Shown here one piece after another: positions 1 through 9,262 of a stretch of 64,000 nt of DNA. The first letter of the stretch is position 1. Each line of letters begins with the position of its first letter. Made by a program: the position numbers and the translations under genes. The DNA is from Njordibacter sp937773555 (GTDB lineage Bacteria > Pseudomonadota > Gammaproteobacteria > Pseudomonadales > Balneatricaceae), in contig NZ_CP159830.1 in NCBI RefSeq assembly GCF_047730085.1, positions 992,001 to 1,056,000 of the forward strand. The letters are read 5' to 3'. The notes under the pieces are model-generated. The model searched no databases. It was not told where the DNA came from and saw only the letters and a list, made by a program, of their open reading frames with translations.

Positions 1-39
1 GTAAAGGCCTCGACTCTAGTATTTACATAGGAGATAAGT

Positions 40-852
40 GTGATTGAAGTTAAGCGTGGTCGTGGGCGGCCAAGATCAGAACCCTCACTGGCTAATGTAT
101 TAACAGTTCAAGCCTTAGAGAGAGGTATATTTTTGCTGCAAGCATTAGCGCAAAATAGTGCTGTGAGTTTAAGTGACTTGGCTGTGCAGGTTGGTATGCC
201 AGCGTCTAGCGCCCATCGTTTGCTAATGACACTGCAGCAACATGACTTTGTGGACTTCGATGAGAACACCCAACTTTGGCAAGTGGGTATTGAAGCGTTT
301 CGTGTGGGTAGCGCCTACTTGACCAGAACTAATTTTCTTGACGCAGCGCGTGAGCCACTGCGCAACTTAATGCAAGCCACAGGTGAGACCGCTAACTTAG
401 CCGTAATGGATAAAGCGGAAGTGGTATTTGTGGCGCAAGTAGAAACGATAAACCCAGTTAGAGCTTTTTTTAGTGCAGGCACGCGAGCCTTAATGCATGC
501 TTCAGGCATTGGTAAAGCCTTGTTAGCACAAATGCCAAAACGTAAGCTGGAGTTATTATTACAAAGTGCAGGGCTACCTCAATATACACCTCAGACCCTA
601 TCTACTCCCGCAGAACTTTATGCCGACCTCAAAGCTACAGCCAATAGAGGCTGGTCTTATGATCAAGAAGAGCGTTATGAAGGCATGAGCTGCGTAGGTG
701 CCGCAATCCGCAATGCGCAGGGTGACCTTGTAGGAGGTATTTCTGTATCGGGACCTAGTGTGCGATTTAACCCACTACAGGTGGCAGTGATTGGGTTTAA
801 GGTGAAGGCAGCAGCTGATCAAGTGACCTTAACCTTGGGCGGTAAGGTTTAG
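40..852 (+). CDS. IclR-family transcriptional regulator
   Basis: A 270-residue protein with the two-domain IclR layout. An N-terminal winged helix-turn-helix (about residues 22-78, including VQALERGIFLLQAL and MPASSAHRLLMTL) is followed by the effector-binding domain (about 90-265, with SGIGKALLA and SYDQEERYEGMSCVGAAIRN). The GTG start is chosen because GGAG lies a few bases upstream and no better ATG exists. IclR proteins control catabolic operons by binding a small metabolite. The target is not visible because the left neighbour lies outside the window. It is separated by about 75 bp from the convergent LysR gene, so nothing ties it to the phosphonate genes beyond proximity. Confidence 0.9.
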   Translation: MIEVKRGRGRPRSEPSLANVLTVQALERGIFLLQALAQNSAVSLSDLAVQVGMPASSAHRLLMTLQQHDFVDFDENTQLWQVGIEAFRVGSAYLTRTNFLDAAREPLRNLMQATGETANLAVMDKAEVVFVAQVETINPVRAFFSAGTRALMHASGIGKALLAQMPKRKLELLLQSAGLPQYTPQTLSTPAELYADLKATANRGWSYDQEERYEGMSCVGAAIRNAQGDLVGGISVSGPSVRFNPLQVAVIGFKVKAAADQVTLTLGGKV

Positions 853-928
853 CTTGGGTGGCACTAAGGCCTAATTAATGACTAATTAAGACATTACCTA
901 GCATCATAGTATTTGTCCCAATGCTAAC

Positions 929-1795
929 TTATAGTGGTGTTATTTTATCGATAAATGCCTTAATAATAGGAACCATTTTAGCTTCTTTTAAGCACACCAA
1001 ATGCTCTATTACTTGCAGTTTAGTATCGCGGATAAACACCGGTTGTATGCGGTTGTCTAAGGTTAATTCGCCTGCTTGTATAATGCCCACACCTAGCCCA
1101 AGTGCCACAGCCTCACGCAGGCCCTCGCTGCTGCCAATTTCCAATACGTGTTGGCTGACAATTGTTTGGCGATGTAACTCTTGTTCAAACAATAAACGCG
1201 TATAAGAACCTGCCTCACGAATAATAAGTCGTTGATCTTCAATTTCAGCGAGTGCTACATTGCGACGTTTTGCCCAAGGGTGGCCTTTGCCGACAAAAAA
1301 AATAATGTCATCTTTGCGAAAGGGAATGGAGATCAAACGCGCATCATGGCCAGGTTCCGGCATAATGCCAATATCTACCTGACCTTCAAGCAGCTGTTTA
1401 ATAACCCATTGGGTATTGCCAAAATTCATACCCAATCTAATGCCTGGATGCTGACTCGAAAATTCTTTTACCAAGGGCATTATTAAAAAAGGGCTGTCTG
1501 CAGCAATACGTAATTGCCCACTTAACATGCCTTGAGAGCTAGACAATAATTGTTTGGTTTCCACTTCCATGGCGTATTGTCGCCGTGTGAGCTCCAGCAG
1601 CGAACGCCCCATAGCAGTGAGAATAACACCCCTGCCATGGCGTTTGAATAATTTAACAGCGTAACGTTCTTCTAAAGCGCTCACGTGGTCTGACAAGGTA
1701 GGTTGGGTTAGATGCAGGCTGGCTGCTGCTTTGGTAAAGCTGCCTTGAGTTGCAACTGCATGAAAAGCTTTTAAGTGAGAATAATTGATAGACAA
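929..1795 (-). CDS. LysR-family regulator, probably of the phosphonate genes
   Basis: A 288-residue LysR-type regulator: an N-terminal winged HTH (about residues 1-60, FHAVATQGSFTKAAASLHLTQPTLSDHVSALEE) followed by a periplasmic-binding-like inducer domain (about 88-285). It is transcribed divergently from phnA across a 118-bp AT-rich gap. That is the classic LysR arrangement, and LysR regulators next to phn genes often respond to phosphonates. I infer that it activates phnAYW, perhaps with 2-aminoethylphosphonate or a downstream intermediate as inducer. The family call is firm; the target is inferred from position only. Confidence 0.9.
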   Translation of the reverse strand: MSINYSHLKAFHAVATQGSFTKAAASLHLTQPTLSDHVSALEERYAVKLFKRHGRGVILTAMGRSLLELTRRQYAMEVETKQLLSSSQGMLSGQLRIAADSPFLIMPLVKEFSSQHPGIRLGMNFGNTQWVIKQLLEGQVDIGIMPEPGHDARLISIPFRKDDIIFFVGKGHPWAKRRNVALAEIEDQRLIIREAGSYTRLLFEQELHRQTIVSQHVLEIGSSEGLREAVALGLGVGIIQAGELTLDNRIQPVFIRDTKLQVIEHLVCLKEAKMVPIIKAFIDKITPL

Positions 1796-1913
1796 TACCT
1801 ATATTAATTATACAAAATATCGATTTGATCTTTATATTGCCTGTCTTTTACACTGTTTGGAATAGCCAAAATCCTGAGTTTATGTTTTAAGATTATTTTA
1901 TAGAGAAAAGTTC

Positions 1914-3161
1914 ATGACAACTAGACAACAAATTGAAGTAAATGGTCGTGTTTATAAATGGCCTGATAGGCCTGTGGTAGCGGTATGTATTGATGGGTCA
2001 GAACCCGCCTATATTGAAGAAGCGGTTAAGGCAGGGGTAATGCCTTGGACAGAAAAAATAATTAATAGTCAAGGATCAGACTTACGTTGCGATTGTGTGG
2101 TGCCAAGCTTTACCAACCCCAACAACATGTCAATTGCCACGGGTGTGGAACCTTCTGTGCATGGCATCTGTGGCAACTTTTATTACGACTCAGAAAATGA
2201 TCGTGAAGTGATGATGAATGAGCCACACCTGCTCCGTGTAGGAACCTTGTTTAGTGCCTTTCAACACGCTGGAGCGAAGGTGGCTATCGTCACTGCTAAA
2301 GATAAGTTACGCAAAATGTTAGGCCATGGCCTAACATTTGGTGATGGCACTGGGGTCTGTTTTTCTTCAGAAAAGGCCGACTTAGCAACACTTTCCGATC
2401 ATGGTATTGATGGCGTTGTTGAGCTTGTGGGTAAGCCAGTTCCCTCGGTCTACAGTGCTGACTTGTCTGAATTTATTTTTGCCGCAGGTGTGAAGTTAAT
2501 GGACACTATGCGGCCAGACATTATGTATTTGTCGACCACGGATTATATTCAGCATAAATTTGCGCCAGGTAGCGATGGCGCTAATGCATTTTATGCAATG
2601 ATGGATGGTTATTTTGCTCAACTAGAGGCCTTGGGTGCTCGTATTGCCCTCACTGCTGATCATGGCATGAATGTGAAACATGGCGTAGACGGTGATCCAG
2701 ATGTGATCTATTTACAAACTGAATTAGATGCCATGTTGGGTGTTAATGAAACCAGGGTGATATTGCCTATTACTGATCCTTATGTAGTGCACCATGGTGC
2801 GTTGGGCTCCTTTGCTACGGTTTACCTTAAGCCAGAACATAGAGCCAAAGTATTGGCTCATTTGCAGGCTATGGAGGGTATTGAAGGGGCCTTTGACAAT
2901 GCCGCAGGCTGTGAGAAGTTTGGTTTGCCGACTGACCGAATGGGTGATGTGATTGTTGTCAGTAGTATAAACAAGGTATTAGGCACCACTTCTGAGCGTC
3001 ATGATCTATCTGGTTTAGATGTTCCTTTGCGTTCTCATGGAGGTATTTCAGAACAATGCGTCCCTTTGATTGTTAGCCAAACTGTGAGTGGCATCGATGC
3101 TGATAAACGCCTACGTAATTTTGATATATATAATGTCGTGCTTAACCATGTGCACGGCTAG
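1914..3161 (+). CDS. phnA: Phosphonoacetate hydrolase
   Basis: A 415-residue alkaline-phosphatase-superfamily enzyme that cleaves the C-P bond of phosphonoacetate to acetate and phosphate. The residues expected of this family are in place: Asp27 (VCIDGSEP), the Thr67 nucleophile (SFTNPNN), Asp210 and His214 (TTDYIQH), Asp249-His250 (TADHG) and His375 (RSHGG). This is the same pattern and nearly the same numbering as described for the Sinorhizobium meliloti enzyme. It is the first gene of a tight operon, with 12 bp to phnY. Length is normal for the family. The last step of a PhnW-PhnY-PhnA pathway sits next to its two partner genes, so the assignment is strong. Confidence 0.95.
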   Translation: MTTRQQIEVNGRVYKWPDRPVVAVCIDGSEPAYIEEAVKAGVMPWTEKIINSQGSDLRCDCVVPSFTNPNNMSIATGVEPSVHGICGNFYYDSENDREVMMNEPHLLRVGTLFSAFQHAGAKVAIVTAKDKLRKMLGHGLTFGDGTGVCFSSEKADLATLSDHGIDGVVELVGKPVPSVYSADLSEFIFAAGVKLMDTMRPDIMYLSTTDYIQHKFAPGSDGANAFYAMMDGYFAQLEALGARIALTADHGMNVKHGVDGDPDVIYLQTELDAMLGVNETRVILPITDPYVVHHGALGSFATVYLKPEHRAKVLAHLQAMEGIEGAFDNAAGCEKFGLPTDRMGDVIVVSSINKVLGTTSERHDLSGLDVPLRSHGGISEQCVPLIVSQTVSGIDADKRLRNFDIYNVVLNHVHG

Positions 3162-3173
3162 GAGCCAAAGAAA

Positions 3174-4625
3174 ATGAATATGATTAACCGAGCTTTACCC
3201 GAAGTACGCCAGGAACTCATGCGCATTGCAGGTCGTAAAGTATCTGGTGATACGGGTAAAACCCTAGATGTGCATTACCCATACACAAACCAGGTTATTG
3301 GAACGGTACCTAGGGCCAGCAGAGCCCAAGTTGCTGAAGCCTTTGCTATAGGTGCAGCCTACAAATCTGAATTGACACGCTATGAACGGCAACAGATATT
3401 ATTTCGAACAGCGGTAGCACTGGATGCCAGAAAAGATGAAATCTCTGACCTCATCACACTTGAAACTGGGCTCTGCAAAAAAGACTCTTTGTATGAAGTA
3501 GGGCGGGCTTATGATGTGTTTATGCTGGCTGGCCAAATGTGTATTCAGGATGATAGCCAAGTTTTTTCGTGTGACCTAACGCCCCATGGTAAGAAACGAA
3601 AAATATTCACTTTGCGTCAGCCGTTAAGAGTCATTTCTGCCATTACACCATTTAACCATCCACTTAATATGGTGGCGCATAAGATTGCACCAGCCATTGC
3701 AACCAATAACTGTGTCGTGTGTAAACCCACAGAACTAACGCCTTTGACGCCTTTGTTGTTGGCCGATATTCTTTATGAAGCGGGTTTGCCAGTAGAAATG
3801 TTATCCATGGTTACAGGCCTACCAGAAGATATTGGTGACGAAATGATTACCAACGAGCACATAGAACTAATTACCTTTACTGGCGGTGTTCCTGTGGGTA
3901 AACACATTGCTAAAACAGCTGGGTACAAGCGCCATGTGCTCGAACTAGGTGGCAATTCACCTTTGATTGTTATGGAAGATGCAGACTTAGATAAAGCGGC
4001 TGAGCTTGCTGTAGCGGGAGCGACAAAAAACTCAGGACAACGCTGCACTGCGGTTAAACGTATTATTTGTATCGACTCAGTAGCTGATGAGTTTGTGTCA
4101 CTATTAGTGCAAAAAGCGCGCAAAATAAAATATGGTGACCCCATGGATCCCGACACAGATCTTGGCACTGTAATCAGCGAAGCCTCAGCTAAGTTGTTTC
4201 AAAAAAGGGTTCTTGATGCCGTCGATAAGGGTGCACAGTTGCTTTACGGTAACGATAGGCAAGGTGCTCTGTACTCGCCTACTGTGTTGGACAATGTGCC
4301 CTATACCTGTGAGTTAGTGCAAGAAGAAACCTTTGGGCCACCCATCCCAGTGATTCGAGTAAAAGATATTGATGAAGCTATCGCAGTGGCCAACTCAACA
4401 GCGTTTGGTTTGTCAGACGGTGTGTGCACCAATCGCTGGGACTATATTCAGCGGTTTATTGAAGAGCTTGATACCGGCACCGTCAATATTTGGGAGGTGC
4501 CAGGTTACCGCATAGAAATGTCGCCATTTGGCGGTATTAAAGACTCTGGCATGGGTTACAAAGAAGGTGTGATCGAAGCCATGAAGAGCTACACCAACCT
4601 AAAAACCTATTCATTACCTTGGTGA
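3174..4625 (+). CDS. phnY: Phosphonoacetaldehyde dehydrogenase (NAD-dependent)
   Basis: A 483-residue aldehyde dehydrogenase. The catalytic Cys291 sits in NSGQRCTAVKR, the position reported for S. meliloti PhnY. The general base Glu is in LELGGNSP and the NAD-binding region contains FTGGVPVGKHIA. Within this operon it should oxidise phosphonoacetaldehyde to phosphonoacetate, feeding PhnA. The ATG start follows an AGGAG about 10 bases upstream; a second Met two codons later is possible. It sits between phnA (12 bp) and phnW (42 bp). The family is certain, and the substrate follows from the flanking genes. Confidence 0.93.
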   Translation: MNMINRALPEVRQELMRIAGRKVSGDTGKTLDVHYPYTNQVIGTVPRASRAQVAEAFAIGAAYKSELTRYERQQILFRTAVALDARKDEISDLITLETGLCKKDSLYEVGRAYDVFMLAGQMCIQDDSQVFSCDLTPHGKKRKIFTLRQPLRVISAITPFNHPLNMVAHKIAPAIATNNCVVCKPTELTPLTPLLLADILYEAGLPVEMLSMVTGLPEDIGDEMITNEHIELITFTGGVPVGKHIAKTAGYKRHVLELGGNSPLIVMEDADLDKAAELAVAGATKNSGQRCTAVKRIICIDSVADEFVSLLVQKARKIKYGDPMDPDTDLGTVISEASAKLFQKRVLDAVDKGAQLLYGNDRQGALYSPTVLDNVPYTCELVQEETFGPPIPVIRVKDIDEAIAVANSTAFGLSDGVCTNRWDYIQRFIEELDTGTVNIWEVPGYRIEMSPFGGIKDSGMGYKEGVIEAMKSYTNLKTYSLPW

Positions 4626-4667
4626 TCAAATTACTAAGCCGTTGTTGGCCTAGTTTGGAGTCTATTT

Positions 4668-5792
4668 ATGCAGGGTACAGACCTTAATAAAGTTGTAAAT
4701 CCATATTTGTTGTTAACCCCGGGGCCACTGTCTACGACCCACAGGGTAAAGCGGCAAATGCTGCGAGATTGGTGTACTTGGGACAAGGATTACAATCAAA
4801 TAGTGCAGCAGATCCGTAACCAATTGGTCAACTTAGCGACGTCTCAGCCTGGCTATACAGCCACCTTGATGCAGGGCAGTGGTACCTTTAGCGTGGAGTC
4901 AACTATTGGCTCTGTGATCCCTGTAGATGGAAAGCTAGTGGTTTTAGTTAATGGTGAGTACGGACGTAGAATTGATCAAATTGCTAATAAATTAGGCATT
5001 AGCACAGTGGTAATCGACAGTGGCGAATTAGCTGATGCAGACCCACAGGCACTGGACAAAGTTTTACGAGAAGATCCACAGATTAGTCATGTGGCTATGG
5101 TTCACTGTGAAACGACCACGGGCATGCTTAATCCGCTCAAAGCCATAGGCGAAGTTACTCAAAAACATAATAAGGTATACATTGTTGATGCTATGAGTAG
5201 CTTTGGTGGTACCGCTATCGACATGGCAGAGCTACACATTGATTTCTTGGTTAGCAGCGCCAACAAGTGTATTCAAGGTGTTCCCGGGTTTGGTTTTGTA
5301 CTCGCTAACTATACAAGTATGACTGCCATAAAGGGTCTATCACGTTCTGTTAGCTTAGATTTATACGACCAATGGCGATGCATGGAAGATAATCAAGGCA
5401 AGTGGCGTTTTACCTCACCTACGCATGTAGTGCGAGCCTTCGCGGAAGCTCTAAAAGAGCTCGATGGAGAAGGAGGGATTGCCGCAAGACAACACCGTTA
5501 CAGTGAAAACCAAACCACCTTAGTCACGGGGATGCTGCGCTTAGGGTTTAAACCCTTGTTAGATGCCAAACTGCAATCGTCTATCATCACCTCGTTTCAT
5601 AACCCTCAACACCCTAATTATAACTTTAATACCTTTTATGAAGTGCTCAAGGAAAAAGGCTTTGTGATCTACCCAGGTAAGGTGTCTCAAGCAGACTGTT
5701 TTCGCATTGGCACCATAGGCGACGTATGGCCAAGTGACATAGATAAATTTATAGAGGCAGTTGAAACCTCGATGTATTGGAATACTGATTAG
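4668..5792 (+). CDS. phnW: 2-aminoethylphosphonate--pyruvate transaminase
   Basis: A 374-residue fold-type-I PLP aminotransferase that converts 2-aminoethylphosphonate and pyruvate to phosphonoacetaldehyde and alanine. The N-terminal LLTPGPLSTTHRVK motif is typical of PhnW and its alanine-glyoxylate aminotransferase relatives. HCETTTGMLNP and VDAMSSFGG follow, and the PLP lysine is Lys200 in SSANKCIQGVPGFGF. Length matches the family. It is the last of the three phn genes. No phnX (phosphonatase) is present, so the aldehyde is expected to go through PhnY and PhnA. Confidence 0.95.
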   Translation: MQGTDLNKVVNPYLLLTPGPLSTTHRVKRQMLRDWCTWDKDYNQIVQQIRNQLVNLATSQPGYTATLMQGSGTFSVESTIGSVIPVDGKLVVLVNGEYGRRIDQIANKLGISTVVIDSGELADADPQALDKVLREDPQISHVAMVHCETTTGMLNPLKAIGEVTQKHNKVYIVDAMSSFGGTAIDMAELHIDFLVSSANKCIQGVPGFGFVLANYTSMTAIKGLSRSVSLDLYDQWRCMEDNQGKWRFTSPTHVVRAFAEALKELDGEGGIAARQHRYSENQTTLVTGMLRLGFKPLLDAKLQSSIITSFHNPQHPNYNFNTFYEVLKEKGFVIYPGKVSQADCFRIGTIGDVWPSDIDKFIEAVETSMYWNTD

Positions 5793-5890
5793 TTTAATTC
5801 ATCAGAGATATTATTAAATTCCAATTGCAGTTTTGTATTCGTTCAATTAAATTATGGACTGTACGAAAGATGACTGGCAACCTAACCAGG

Positions 5891-5905
5891 GGCGCAGGAT
5901 GCGCC
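5891..5905 (+). other. Small perfect hairpin after phnW
   Basis: GGCGCA, a three-base loop, then TGCGCC form a perfect six-pair stem about 100 bases after phnW. It lacks a T-run, so it is not a convincing intrinsic terminator. It may be a pause or RNA-stability element between phnW and the transporter operon. The rest of the 309-bp gap holds the Pho-box-like promoter described separately and no gene that I can see. Confidence 0.35.
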
Positions 5906-5993
5906 TAAAAGGTATCAAGTAAGCAGGCAATGCCAGCACTATATTAATGGCATTTCAACTTTGATGGGTTGTTAACAATCCCTTATTGCTACT

Positions 5994-6027
5994 TTGACAT
6001 ATTGCTGTCATATTGTTTTGGCACAAT
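5994..6027 (+). promoter_or_regulatory. Pho-box-like promoter of the ABC importer operon
   Basis: TTGACAT-ATTG-CTGTCAT (5994-6011) fits the PhoB box plan of two 7-bp direct repeats of CTGTCAT separated by 4 AT-rich bases, with 12 of 14 repeat positions matching. A -10-like CACAAT begins 10 bases after the box (6022-6027), the spacing seen in PhoB-activated promoters, where the box replaces the -35 element. It lies about 75 bases before the start codon of the substrate-binding protein. I infer phosphate-starvation induction of the transporter. This is pattern matching only. Confidence 0.55.
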
Positions 6028-6101
6028 AAACTTGTCACATTAATGCCGAACATAACTTGGCTTAATGACTTTTTATAATAATAACGTGTAGAGGAATAAC
6101 T

Positions 6102-8150
6102 ATGAAGACTTTCATTTATCCTGTAGCTACCTTGCTTGCTTTAGTAGTGAGTAGTGCTGCAACTGCGGCCAGTTGCCCGCCTGTCACTGTGGCTGATCCC
6201 ATGGGTATTGGCCAAGGTGCTTTTCCGCAGCAATATGAGTTAGTTGAATTCGAATCAATCGGCAGCTGTACCATGTCCTTTAATGGTAATCCACAAGCGG
6301 CTGCACTCAATGCCCGTATTAGGGGTAATGGCTCATTGCCTCCACTATCTAAGCGACTGCCTTCAGAACCATTGGTAGTAGCTCCTTACGATTCCATTGG
6401 TTCTTACGGTGGAACGCTAGATGCGCTATCGAACGCGACGGAATCAGGCACTTCTGACTTTATGTCAACCCGCCATGTCAACCTGGTGCGGTATTCTGAC
6501 GATTTGACAACGATCGTTCCGATGATTGCCAAAGGTTGGCAATGGAACAGTGATTTCACCCAGTTGACGTTCTTCTTGCGCGACGGTCACAAGTGGTCGG
6601 ACGGCGCACCGTTCACTGCCGAAGATGTTAAGTTCTGGTATGACAACATCGCTACGGACAGCAACGTTCGTGAAAAACCCAAGGATTACGTTCTTGTTGG
6701 TGGTGAAGTTATGGACCTTGTCGTGGTTAACCCGACAACAATTCAATTTAACCTCCCAAGCCCAAAACCGGGTTTGCTATCGCACTTTGCCAACCACTAT
6801 GCACAGGGCTTTCAGCCTAAACACTTTCTTGGTCAGTTCCATCCAGACGTAAATTCTGGTGCAGACGCGCTTGCGCAGTCCTATGGCTTTGAAAACGGCT
6901 ATGCTGCCATAAAAGGTTACTATGGTAACTCTGATTGGATGGACACTCCGACACCTATGCTGGCCCATCCTGATCTAGTTGCAGGTCTGCCTGCGGATAC
7001 AGTGCCAACTCTGGAAAGCCATATTATCACCCGGGAAAATACCGAAGGGCGTCACTTAGTGGCTAATCCTTATTTCTTCCAGGTTGATACTGCGGGCAAT
7101 CAGCTGCCATACATCAATGAGCAGGATGAGTTGTTTGTGGGTGAGCGGGAAGTTCGTCTTTTGAAGCTAGTTAACTCCGAAGTTGACTATAAGGCTCAGT
7201 CGCTGAACTTAGATTACGCGCCCCTACTTCTTGAAAACCAGGAAAAAGGCAACTTCACAGTTGACCTAAGACCTGAAATTGCCATGAGTACCTTCTCGTT
7301 CAATGTGACGTCGGCAGATATGGAAAAACGGAAAGTGTTTGGTGATATCCGTTTCCGTCAGGCGATGTCAGTTGCAATGAACCGTGCGGAGATCAATGAA
7401 GTGGTCTACTTCGGTCTTGGTGCACCTCAGCAGTATACTGCATTCGCGCCTTCACCTAGTTTCATCAGTGCAGAAACTGAGCAATCTTACGCACAGTTTG
7501 ATCCAGATATGGCTAATGCTCTGTTGGATGAAATGGGTATGCTTGACGTAGATGGTGATGGCATGCGTGAATTGCCAAATGGTGATACGCTGGTGCTGAA
7601 TATGCAAATTGCTACCCAGGGTGGATCTCTCAAGTTGGTTGAGGTTGCGGGTCAAAACTGGCGTGACGTGGGTATCAACAATACGGTGAAAGAAGTGACA
7701 ACGGATGAGTATCGTTCTGCTGCGTCTTCGAACAGCCTTGATGTTACCTATTACGCGAAGGGTCAGCCACTTGCTGTTATCCTAGGTATTTCGGAGCTGT
7801 TTCAACCACCATTCGACAACTACTTTAACCACACATCAGGCATGTTGTGGGGGCAGTATGTTGATACAGATGGTGCTTCGGGTGTGAAACCACCTCAGTG
7901 GGTCTATGACTCAATGGCGGGTATTGATGCCTTCCAGTCTGCAATTGCTGGCTCTGACGAGTCTAACGCAATTGGTAAAGCTTTGGTTGATACAGTGGTA
8001 GATAACCTGCTGTTCATTGGTACAGTGAAAGCAGTTGCACCGATCTATCACAGTAATAAGCTGAAGAACTTTGCTGACTTCAAAACTCAGTCCTATGCGT
8101 ACTACCGGACCTATCCGTACCGTGCGACACAGTGGTGGTTAGACGAGTAA
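6102..8150 (+). CDS. Peptide-type (family 5) ABC transporter substrate-binding protein
   Basis: A 682-residue exported solute-binding protein. A clear signal peptide (KTFIYPVATLLALVVSSAATA, cleavage near AAS) is followed by an unusual N-terminal stretch of about 85 residues containing CPPVTVADPMG. The SBP_bac_5 fold then runs from about residue 115 (WQWNSDFTQLTFFLRDGHKWSDG, FTAEDVKFWYDNI) to the end. A DVDGDGMREL loop resembles a calcium-binding loop. It is longer than typical OppA/DppA proteins (about 530-545). It heads an operon with two permeases and two ATPases directly behind phnAYW and a Pho-box-like promoter. I infer a phosphonate-containing ligand; an ordinary oligopeptide remains possible. 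Confidence 0.9.
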   Translation: MKTFIYPVATLLALVVSSAATAASCPPVTVADPMGIGQGAFPQQYELVEFESIGSCTMSFNGNPQAAALNARIRGNGSLPPLSKRLPSEPLVVAPYDSIGSYGGTLDALSNATESGTSDFMSTRHVNLVRYSDDLTTIVPMIAKGWQWNSDFTQLTFFLRDGHKWSDGAPFTAEDVKFWYDNIATDSNVREKPKDYVLVGGEVMDLVVVNPTTIQFNLPSPKPGLLSHFANHYAQGFQPKHFLGQFHPDVNSGADALAQSYGFENGYAAIKGYYGNSDWMDTPTPMLAHPDLVAGLPADTVPTLESHIITRENTEGRHLVANPYFFQVDTAGNQLPYINEQDELFVGEREVRLLKLVNSEVDYKAQSLNLDYAPLLLENQEKGNFTVDLRPEIAMSTFSFNVTSADMEKRKVFGDIRFRQAMSVAMNRAEINEVVYFGLGAPQQYTAFAPSPSFISAETEQSYAQFDPDMANALLDEMGMLDVDGDGMRELPNGDTLVLNMQIATQGGSLKLVEVAGQNWRDVGINNTVKEVTTDEYRSAASSNSLDVTYYAKGQPLAVILGISELFQPPFDNYFNHTSGMLWGQYVDTDGASGVKPPQWVYDSMAGIDAFQSAIAGSDESNAIGKALVDTVVDNLLFIGTVKAVAPIYHSNKLKNFADFKTQSYAYYRTYPYRATQWWLDE

Positions 8151-8173
8151 CCCGGTTACTTTGAAATAACACC

Positions 8174-8207
8174 CCCGCGGGTAGTCTATTCTGCCCGCGG
8201 CTTTTTT
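8174..8207 (+). terminator. Intercistronic terminator/attenuator after the binding protein
   Basis: CCGCGGG (8175-8181) pairs with CCCGCGG (8194-8200) around a 12-base loop and is followed by CTTTTTT. This is a textbook intrinsic terminator placed between the binding-protein gene and the first permease. Such partial terminators are common here and let the binding protein be made in excess over the membrane parts, because some transcription reads through. Confidence 0.8.
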
Positions 8208-8257
8208 ATAAACGAGCTAACATAGCTCGAACGAATTCTCCGGGGATACAATCCAAC

Positions 8258-9262
8258 ATGTTGCAATTCTCCAAATTTTTCGCTGTCAGAGCTATGCTAG
8301 CCATCCTCACTCTTGTGATGGTGTCATTTATAGTCTTCACTCTGATGGAACTTGTTCCAGGCGATTGTGCCGAACGGTATGTAGCATTTAAGAACTCTCA
8401 AGGATCCGTGATTACACCGGAAGATATCCAAATAGAGCGTGTACGCTTAGGCCTAGATCAACCCTATGTTCAACGCTGGGGCTCATGGATTATCAACGCC
8501 TTTCAAGGTGAATATGGCAATAGCTGTATCCTCCGCGTCGATATTGCACAACTTTTGGGGCAAAAATTTTGGCTGAGCCTTGGCCTTTGCCTATCTGCTT
8601 TATTGCTTGCTTACCTCATTGCGATTCCTGTTGGAATCATTGCCGCAACGTCTAAAAATGCGGTTTTGAATAACTCTTTACGTCTGGTTAGTTACTTGGG
8701 TTTGGCATTGCCTAACTTTTTGTTGGCCTTGATGATTATGTTGTTTTCTACGGTTTACTTTGGTGATAGTTTGACGGGGTTATTTTCTAAGGAATACCGA
8801 GATGCCGCCTGGTCCACAGATCGTGTGATGGACTTTTTAGGCCATGCCTGGCTGCCCATCTTTATCCTTGGTTGGTCGGCAACGGCATTTGCAATTCAAA
8901 CCGTGCGGGCTTTAATGTCAGATGAAATTGGTAAGCTTTATGTGACTGCAGCAGCGGCGCGAGGGGTTTCTGGCCGTCGATTATTAATGCGCTACCCAGC
9001 CCGGCATGCGCTGAGCCCTATTATTAACTCGGTAGGATTTGACCTTAACCGTATCTTTAATGAGTTGCCTATTGTCGCCTTGATTCTAACTCTCACAGAG
9101 GCTGGTTCTCTGTTAATTGAGGCACTGGCTCGCTCAAACGACCAACAACTTGCTGGGGCTATCATTTTTATGTTGACGGCGAGTATTGTGGCGCTCAACT
9201 TTGTGACCGACATCATTCTTGCGCTGACTGATCCGCGTATTCGCCGCAGTATTGTAGGATAA
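8258..9262 (+). CDS. ABC transporter permease, DppB/OppB type
   Basis: A 334-residue inner-membrane permease with about six helices. The first is AMLAILTLVMVSFIVFTLMEL. The BPD_transp_1 domain spans roughly residues 95-330 and includes the ATPase-coupling region around TAAAARGVSGRRLLMRYPARHA. It differs from textbook OppB in having an extended loop (KEYRDAAWSTDRVMDFLGH). It lies 107 bp after the binding-protein gene, behind the intercistronic hairpin, and its stop codon overlaps the start of the second permease (TAATG). It would form the heterodimeric channel with that protein. Confidence 0.92.
   Translation: MLQFSKFFAVRAMLAILTLVMVSFIVFTLMELVPGDCAERYVAFKNSQGSVITPEDIQIERVRLGLDQPYVQRWGSWIINAFQGEYGNSCILRVDIAQLLGQKFWLSLGLCLSALLLAYLIAIPVGIIAATSKNAVLNNSLRLVSYLGLALPNFLLALMIMLFSTVYFGDSLTGLFSKEYRDAAWSTDRVMDFLGHAWLPIFILGWSATAFAIQTVRALMSDEIGKLYVTAAAARGVSGRRLLMRYPARHALSPIINSVGFDLNRIFNELPIVALILTLTEAGSLLIEALARSNDQQLAGAIIFMLTASIVALNFVTDIILALTDPRIRRSIVG

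Noticed and set aside
1830..1860. Pho-box-like text CTGTCTT near phnA
   Set aside because: Only one repeat matches; the second unit at the required 11-base step does not, so no call was made.
6465..7655. Minus-strand open frames inside the binding-protein gene
   Set aside because: Shadows of a real gene with signal peptide and domain text on the plus strand.
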